Shown here in pieces: positions 59,095-64,000 of a DNA stretch of 64,000 nt. The stretch lies in the NCBI GenBank assembly GCA_038209365.1, contig JBBQXS010000004.1, forward strand, positions 62,001-126,000. The letters run 5' to 3'. The position numbers and the translations under genes are program-made. Under the pieces are notes generated by a model, which did not search any database, was not told the DNA's origin, and saw nothing but the letters and a program-made list of their open reading frames with translations. Within the stretch, counting starts at the first letter, position 1. Each line of letters begins with the position of its first letter. The DNA comes from DASQHW01 sp038209365 (GTDB lineage Bacteria; Actinomycetota; Acidimicrobiia; IMCC26256; PALSA-610).

Positions 59095-60534
59095 GTGTTG
59101 CGGTTCGCGATCATCGGCGCGGGGATGGCGGGGATACTCAGCGCGATAAAGCTGACCGAGACGGGATTGAGCGAGTTCACGGTCTACGAGAAGGGTGACC
59201 GCGTCGGTGGTACGTGGCGCGAGAACACCTATCCCGGGTTGTCTTGCGATGTTCCGTCGCATCTCTATTCGTATTCGTTTGCCCTCACACCGGAATGGAG
59301 TCACCGCTTCTCACCCGGTACCGAGATCCAGGCGTACTTCGAACACGTCGCACGCGATCACGGTGTGCTCGAACGCACCCGGTTCGGCGACGAGGTCACA
59401 CGATGCGAGTTCACGGACGGCATCTGGCGTCTCGAGACCGCGTCCGGTCACCGCGACGAGGTCGACGTCGTCATCGCGGCCACCGGCGTGCTGCATCATC
59501 CGAGAATTCCCGACATCGACGGCCTCGACACCTTCGCGGGCGCGTGCTTCCACAGCTCCCGCTGGAATCACGATGTGTCCCTCGACGGCGCGCGCGTCGG
59601 CGTGATCGGCACCGGCTCGACCGCGACGCAGATCGTGTCGGCCCTCGTCGATCGGGTCGGGAAGCTGTCGCTGTTCCAGCGCACCGCGCAATGGATCTTC
59701 CCGCAGGAGAACCCCGCATACTCCGATGACGAGAAGGCGGCGTACCGCGAGAACCCGGAGGAGCTGGCGGGTCTCCACGCGCACCTCTCGCAGATGTTCG
59801 GCGTCTTCGCCAACTCGGTCGTCGATGCCGATTCGCCCGGCATGAAGATGATCGAAGACGGATGCCGCACCAATCTCGAGAGCAACGTCCGCGATCCGGA
59901 GCTCCGCGAGCGGCTACGTCCCGACTACCGCGCCGCGTGCAAGCGGTTGATCATCTCTCCGGATTTCTACGAGGCGATCCAGCGGCCCAACGCGGAGCTG
60001 GTCACCGAACCGATCGCGCGCGTCGAGCCCGCGGGCATCCGTACCCGCGACGGGCGGTTGCACGACCTCGACGTGCTCGTCCTCGCGACGGGCTTCAAGG
60101 CCGACGCGTTCATGCGGCCGATGCAGGTGATCGGGAACGGCGGCCGGACGCTCGCGCAGGAATGGGACCCGCGCCCCAACGCGTACATGTCGATCTCGAT
60201 TCCGGGATTCCCGAACTTCTTCATGCTGAACGGTCCCAATGGTCCAGTCGGCAACTTCTCGCTGATCGAGGTCGCCGAGCTCCAATTCGCGTACGTGCTG
60301 AGGCTCATCGAGCCGCTCCGTGCCGGGAAGTACCGCGAGGTCAGCGCGACCCGCGACGCGATGGACGACCACGAGGCGGCTCGCGTCGAGGCCGCCAAGC
60401 ACACGGTCTGGGTTACCGGATGTCGCAGCTGGTACCTCGACGACCGGGGTATCCCCGCCGTATGGCCGTGGCCCTTCGACCGGTTCCGCGCCGAGATGCA
60501 AGCTCCGGATCCGCGCGCGTTCGAGTACCGCTAG
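59095..60534 (+). CDS. Flavin-containing monooxygenase (Baeyer-Villiger type)
   Basis: 479 residues from a GTG with AGAGGAG upstream. FAD fingerprint GAGMAG at 8-13, NADPH fingerprint GTGSTA at 172-177, and the Baeyer-Villiger signature F-x-G-x-x-x-H-x-x-x-W at 147-157 (FAGACFHSSRW) followed by Asn where Pro or Asp is usual. WRENTYPGLSCDVPSHLYSYSF is highly typical. It would insert oxygen into a ketone or oxidise a heteroatom. The Asn may shift preference. Confidence 0.9.
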   Translation: MLRFAIIGAGMAGILSAIKLTETGLSEFTVYEKGDRVGGTWRENTYPGLSCDVPSHLYSYSFALTPEWSHRFSPGTEIQAYFEHVARDHGVLERTRFGDEVTRCEFTDGIWRLETASGHRDEVDVVIAATGVLHHPRIPDIDGLDTFAGACFHSSRWNHDVSLDGARVGVIGTGSTATQIVSALVDRVGKLSLFQRTAQWIFPQENPAYSDDEKAAYRENPEELAGLHAHLSQMFGVFANSVVDADSPGMKMIEDGCRTNLESNVRDPELRERLRPDYRAACKRLIISPDFYEAIQRPNAELVTEPIARVEPAGIRTRDGRLHDLDVLVLATGFKADAFMRPMQVIGNGGRTLAQEWDPRPNAYMSISIPGFPNFFMLNGPNGPVGNFSLIEVAELQFAYVLRLIEPLRAGKYREVSATRDAMDDHEAARVEAAKHTVWVTGCRSWYLDDRGIPAVWPWPFDRFRAEMQAPDPRAFEYR

Positions 60535-60535
60535 C

Positions 60536-60949
60536 TCAGTCGGCGAGCACCGCGTCCGCGACGACGTGCGTGACCGGGAGGTTGTGCTCGCGGGCCAGGC
60601 GCTTCGGCAGGTCGCGCTTCATCCAGCGCGACGGCCCGAGTGGCAGCGTCGACACGATGATCTCGTCGAAGTGCTCGCGTCGGAGGGCGTCACCGACCGC
60701 CAGCGCCGGGTTCTCGTCACCGACCTCGCCGGTGACCTCGAGACCCTCGTCGCGGAAGTGCGCGATCGCATGATCAAGTGCGTCGCGCGCCTGCGCAACT
60801 GCATGACCTTCGGTCCAGGTGCCGTGGCCGTGGCTGGCGGGGACCACGATGTGGAACTCGCGTGGATCGCTTTCGTGCCGGGCGACCACCTCGGCGAGGA
60901 GCTCGTGACCACCGAGCGTCCGGTTCGCGACGATGAGACAGCGGCGCAC
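60536..60949 (-). CDS. Universal-stress-like / conserved actinobacterial protein
   Basis: 137 residues from a GTG. Rossmann-like alternation: RRCLIVANRTLGGHELLAEV, FHIVVPASHGHGTW, and EIIVSTLPLGPSRWMKRDLP followed by LARRHNLPVTHVV-like strands. The nucleotide loop G-x-x-x-x of UspA is not obvious (LPLGPSRWMK at the expected place), so ATP binding is uncertain. Convergent with the monooxygenase gene, the two stops almost touching. Confidence 0.75.
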   Translation of the reverse strand: MRRCLIVANRTLGGHELLAEVVARHESDPREFHIVVPASHGHGTWTEGHAVAQARDALDHAIAHFRDEGLEVTGEVGDENPALAVGDALRREHFDEIIVSTLPLGPSRWMKRDLPKRLAREHNLPVTHVVADAVLAD

Positions 60950-61011
60950 GGCACCTCCCGAAAATTCTCTCCGACGTCGACCCTACTCGCGCGCGCAAAA
61001 CTCGGCGTAAC

Positions 61012-62178
61012 GTGAAACTCATGAAGACGTCTGCTGAGATCGTGGATGCGGTTGGCGAGATCGCGAACGAATGGCGGGGCGGGCGTGCCGAACGCCAGGC
61101 GCGCCGCCATCTCGACCGCGCCGACTTCGATCAGCTGCGAGACGCCGGATATCTCGAGATGGCGGTGCCGGAGGCCATGGGCGGCGTGTGGCGCGACGTC
61201 CCGACATCGACGCGGGCCGTGTGCGACGTGCTGCGCACCCTGGCCGGGGCCGATCCGTCGGTGGCGCTCGTCTCGTCGATGCATCCCGCGGTGATCGGCT
61301 TCTGGCTGGCGCGTCCCGACGAGTCATCTCCTGCGTGGGTGACCCAACGGGAAGCGGTGTTCGCCAGCGCGGCCGAAGGTCGTCAGTGGGGCACGATCAC
61401 GTCCGAGCCCGGCAGCGGCGGGGACATCGCGCGCACCAAGGCCACGGCGACGCCTGATGCCACGCCCGGCACGCTGCCGGGAGACAGCTACCGGGTTTCG
61501 GGCGACAAGCACTTCGGCAGCGGCTCGGGCGTGACGTCGTTCATGATCACGACCGCGGTCCCCGCTGGCGAGGACGCACCGATGATCTTCGCGCTCGACG
61601 TTCGTGACCGGCCGTGGGACGGGTCGGCGGGCATGCAGCTCATCGCCGAGTGGGACGGGATCGGCATGGCCGCCACGCAGAGCCACGCGATGCGTCTCGA
61701 CGAGTGCCCGGCGACGCGCATGGCGTGGAACGGACCGATCGAGGACATCACGGTCGCCGCCGCGCCGCTCGTGTCGAGCCTGTTCACCGCCGTCGTTCTG
61801 GGTGTGCTCGACGAAGCCGTCCGCACCGCGAAGCAACAGCTGGCGCCGAAAGCCGACACCCTCCGGCCGTACGAGCAGGTCGAGTGGACACGGGCCGAGC
61901 TCGAGCACTGGCTCGCGACGCAAGCCTTCGACGGCGCGTTGCGCGCGGTCGAGTCAGGTGACCACCAGCGCGCACTTCACGCCACGCTGCGGGCGAAGGA
62001 AGGTGTCGCCGAGCTCGCCGAGTCGTGCCTCACCCGGCTGGCGCGTGTCATCGGCGGCGGCACATTCTCCCGTCGCTCGCCGTTCGCCTCCTGGTCCGAG
62101 GACGTGCGGGCACTCGGATTCCTGCGCCCGCCCTGGGGCCTCGCGTACGACACGCTCTTCCTGACGTCGTTCGGCTGA
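61012..62178 (+). CDS. Acyl-CoA dehydrogenase family protein
   Basis: 388 residues from a GTG; an ATG three codons on is an alternative. The three-domain acyl-CoA dehydrogenase fold is visible: an N-terminal helical part with LRDAGYLEMAVPEAMGGVWRD, middle GTITSEPGSGGDIARTKATA and GDKHFGSGSGVTSFMITTAV, and C-terminal helices. The usual catalytic Glu region is unclear, as in the DszC/flavin-hydroxylase-like subgroup. It may oxidise a CoA ester or act as a flavin monooxygenase. The next gene starts 4 bases after its stop. Confidence 0.82.
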   Translation: MKLMKTSAEIVDAVGEIANEWRGGRAERQARRHLDRADFDQLRDAGYLEMAVPEAMGGVWRDVPTSTRAVCDVLRTLAGADPSVALVSSMHPAVIGFWLARPDESSPAWVTQREAVFASAAEGRQWGTITSEPGSGGDIARTKATATPDATPGTLPGDSYRVSGDKHFGSGSGVTSFMITTAVPAGEDAPMIFALDVRDRPWDGSAGMQLIAEWDGIGMAATQSHAMRLDECPATRMAWNGPIEDITVAAAPLVSSLFTAVVLGVLDEAVRTAKQQLAPKADTLRPYEQVEWTRAELEHWLATQAFDGALRAVESGDHQRALHATLRAKEGVAELAESCLTRLARVIGGGTFSRRSPFASWSEDVRALGFLRPPWGLAYDTLFLTSFG

Positions 62179-62182
62179 TGGC

Positions 62183-63022
62183 ATGAAGCTCGGCCTGTTC
62201 AGCATCAACATGGGAACGTCGAGCATGCCCGACGGTCTCGTCGCCACCGCTCGAGCCGCGGAAGCTGCCGGATTCGACTCGGTGTGGGCCGGTGAGCACG
62301 TCGTGCTGCCCGATCCCCAGGTGCCGCCGTCACCGATGGCGCCTCAGGATTGCGCGCTCGACCCGTTGCTCGCACTCGTATGGGCCGCGGCCCACACGTC
62401 GACGATCAAGCTTGCGACAGGCATCGTCATCCTCCCGCAACGCAACCCCGTCGTCCTCGCCAAACAGTTCGCGAGCCTCGACGTCCTGAGCGGCGGCCGC
62501 GCGGTGTTGGGTATCGGTGTGGGCTATCTCGAACCGGAGTTCCGCGCGATCGGTGCCGACTTCGAGCACCGCGGCGCGGTCACCGACGAGTACCTCGACG
62601 CGATGCAGCACCTCTGGTACGACGAACACCCGGAGTTCCACGGCCGCTTCGTCGACTTCGCAGGCGTCGACGCGTATCCGCGACCGGTACAGCGTCCGAT
62701 CCCGATCGTCGTCGGCGGGCACACGCGGCGCGCATACCAACGGACCGTCGCGCGCGCCCACGGTTGGTACGGCTTCGCGCTCACGCCGGAGGACGCCGCG
62801 ACGAGTCTCGCCGGATTGCGCGCCGCGGCAGCAGAGGTCTCGAGGCCCGCGGCACTCGGCGATCTCGAGATCACGGTGACGCCGCGCGGCCGGCTCACCG
62901 ACGCGAAGGCAGCCGCGTTCGCAGAGCTCGGCGTGCACCGGTTGGTGCCGTTCCCGCCCCCGACCGCCGACGGCGTCACGGCGACCATCGAAGCGGCGCG
63001 CGCGGCGGTCGCTGCGCTGTAG
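62183..63022 (+). CDS. LLM class F420-dependent oxidoreductase
   Basis: 279 residues. Luciferase-like barrel: LVATARAAEAAGFDSVWAGEH, TIKLATGIVILPQRNPVVLA with the F420-contact segment, LSGGRAVLGIGVGYLEPEF and IPIVVGGHTRRAYQRTVARA. Typical of the TIGR03619-like group that uses F420 as hydride donor. Co-transcribed with the acyl-CoA dehydrogenase-like gene. Substrate unknown. Confidence 0.9.
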   Translation: MKLGLFSINMGTSSMPDGLVATARAAEAAGFDSVWAGEHVVLPDPQVPPSPMAPQDCALDPLLALVWAAAHTSTIKLATGIVILPQRNPVVLAKQFASLDVLSGGRAVLGIGVGYLEPEFRAIGADFEHRGAVTDEYLDAMQHLWYDEHPEFHGRFVDFAGVDAYPRPVQRPIPIVVGGHTRRAYQRTVARAHGWYGFALTPEDAATSLAGLRAAAAEVSRPAALGDLEITVTPRGRLTDAKAAAFAELGVHRLVPFPPPTADGVTATIEAARAAVAAL

Positions 63023-63101
63023 GCCGGAGGACGCGGACGAGACACACCGCTCGACCCAAGAAAGCCTGGTGCCCGGCCCGGGCGAGGGCGATGATCGTGT
63101 C

Positions 63102-63716
63102 ATGAGCCGTCACGACGACGCGGAGAGCCTGGAGGCGCTCCCTGTCTACGTCGACGGGGTCGCCGTTGCGCCGGTGCCGACATCGCCCGTCGCGGACGCG
63201 TTCCCGATGCCGAGTGCGCACGAGGTCGCCGACGCGGTGCGCGCCACGATCGCCGAAGCACCCTTCGTGATGTCGCTGCCGCCGTGGTCGAGCGACGCGC
63301 GCAACGCGCTTGCCGCACCTCATCGCGCCGCGAGCTTCCTGTCCGGCTTCAGTCGCATGATCCCGCTGCCGGCGGCGGGTCTCGAGTCGTTGGGCGAATG
63401 GTGGCGGCGCCGGGCACGCGGCGAGCGCGTCGAGGTGCTCGGTCGGCTCGTGCTCGAGGAACCGCGCCAAGACGCCGGCGGGGCGTGGCGTGTCCGCGGC
63501 CGGCTGCGCAACCCGACCCACACACGATGGATTCCGGTCGAGCTGCTGCTCTGGCCCCGTCTCGACGCGTGGACCAAGCTCAGCGTCGAACCGCAGCGCG
63601 GCGTGCGCGTGGGACGCCGCTATTTCGCGAACGGTCATCGCGCGCTCGACGTGCTTTGCGGCGACCTCGTCCGCGACCTTCCCGAGCTCGTCAAGGCTCG
63701 TCGAGTGCGTCCATGA
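63102..63716 (+). CDS. Hypothetical protein
   Basis: 204 residues from the ATG at 63102; the frame is open upstream to 63069. Mixed alpha/beta without signal or membrane segments. A conserved-looking block EWWRRRARGERVEVLGRLVL is followed by WRVRGRLRNPTHTRWIPVEL and LLLWPRLDAWTKLSVEP. I do not recognise it. Overlaps the convergent DUF5522 gene by 26 bases. Confidence 0.65.
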   Translation: MSRHDDAESLEALPVYVDGVAVAPVPTSPVADAFPMPSAHEVADAVRATIAEAPFVMSLPPWSSDARNALAAPHRAASFLSGFSRMIPLPAAGLESLGEWWRRRARGERVEVLGRLVLEEPRQDAGGAWRVRGRLRNPTHTRWIPVELLLWPRLDAWTKLSVEPQRGVRVGRRYFANGHRALDVLCGDLVRDLPELVKARRVRP

Positions 63717-64000
63717 TCAGCCACCACGACGCCAGGCCGTGCGTGCACCAGGCGTCGGGCGCGACGATGCAATCGTCGGGACAACGGGCGACGCCGTCGG
63801 CCGCCCATTCGGCGAGCGTGTCGGGATCCGGCGGTGCCCAACCGCTGTTGACTTCGAACCACGCGTGCGCGTTGCGGATCGCGTCGGCCGCAGATGCGGT
63901 CGAGCGGAACGGGCAGTGGCGGCACCCGCTGTCACAGCACGTGCCCTTCGCCGCGAGCGTGATCGACGTGAACACGAACATGCCGGTCTCGGGATCGAGA
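63691..64000 (-). CDS. DUF5522 protein, N-terminus cut by window end
   Basis: The frame stays open through the right edge, and the residues before the in-frame Met at 63981 (D-P-E-T-G) belong to the family, so that Met is not the start. DUF5522 hallmark: GMFVFTSITLAAKGTCCDSG followed by CRHCPF, four or five cysteines likely binding metal. After it comes a 70-residue extension with three more cysteines (ARCPDDCIVAPDAWC) that I have not seen named. Function unknown. Confidence 0.75.
   Translation of the reverse strand, partial: LDPETGMFVFTSITLAAKGTCCDSGCRHCPFRSTASAADAIRNAHAWFEVNSGWAPPDPDTLAEWAADGVARCPDDCIVAPDAWCTHGLASWWLIMDALDEP

Noticed and set aside
1..64000. tRNA, rRNA, CRISPR arrays, insertion sequences, attachment sites or prophage
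   Set aside because: Reading both strands by eye I found no cloverleaf with a GGTTCGAAT-type arm in the right context, no repeat-spacer pattern and no transposase or integrase. A tRNAscan-SE and ISfinder run would be needed to exclude them formally.

Overview
The window is very GC-rich and gene-dense, and carries many GTG starts and ATGA/TGATG overlaps. It encodes a deazaflavin (F420)-type nitroreductase, an F420-type luciferase-like enzyme, a DUF222-HNH endonuclease under an actinobacterial SOS box, GAF-ANTAR regulators and a CX5R arsenate reductase. Together these point to an actinobacterium. A free-living soil or freshwater member of the Acidimicrobiia is my best guess, but that placement is inference. 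I saw no rRNA, tRNA, CRISPR array, transposase or phage gene.

Region by region. 1-5.3 kb: end of a thiolase-like gene, SDR dehydrogenase, RibD/DHFR-like reductase, amidase, SRPBCC protein, cytochrome P450. 5.3-7.7 kb (minus): a double-hotdog/adenylate cyclase fusion and two small genes. 8-10.4 kb: a dimethylformamidase-like protein and an antibiotic-kinase-like protein. 10.4-14.2 kb: an arsenic island with arsI-arsM divergent from arsR-arsR-aquaglyceroporin-arsC. 14.95-19.3 kb: an SOS box followed by co-directional DUF222-HNH, TOPRIM, membrane protein, LigD-type polymerase and RIO kinase genes. 19.3-22.9 kb (minus): ftsH-DUF1697, a zinc-ribbon protein, a methyltransferase. 23-27.8 kb: AraC regulator, catalase, MarR/MFS pair, DsbA-like protein. 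27.9-33.8 kb: alpha/beta hydrolase, then a large LuxR-family ATPase regulator flanked by two methyltransferase genes that share one upstream dyad element. 33.8-37.9 kb: Rrf2 regulator divergent from a complete sulfate ABC transporter. 38.2-41.8 kb: small wHTH/zinc-ribbon operon, tandem GAF-ANTAR proteins with a STAS protein, a RibD-like reductase. 41.9-53.7 kb: large secreted hydrolase, second amidase, 2OG-Fe(II) oxygenase, second SRPBCC protein, DinG-like helicase, LigD phosphoesterase-polymerase, SsuD monooxygenase, glutamine amidotransferase. 53.8-58 kb: a glycerol-phosphate/sugar-type ABC transporter. 58-64 kb: F420 and flavin enzymes, a stress-like protein, acyl-CoA dehydrogenase, and a DUF5522 gene cut by the window end.

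How the genes work together. Arsenate could be reduced by ArsC, arsenite moved through the aquaglyceroporin and methylated by ArsM. The C-As lyase ArsI that should accompany them is frameshifted. The catalase is frameshifted too, so either both are inactive or the assembly has small indel errors. Sulfate uptake is complete and sits beside its probable Rrf2 regulator, and SsuD could release sulfite from organosulfonates. Two LigD-derived proteins, a DinG-like helicase and the SOS-boxed HNH/TOPRIM genes make this a neighbourhood rich in DNA-repair and DNA-processing functions.

The most unusual items are the hotdog-hotdog-cyclase fusion, the LuxR regulator with its paired dyad sites in front of both flanking methyltransferase genes, and the SOS-box-led HNH/TOPRIM/membrane cluster.
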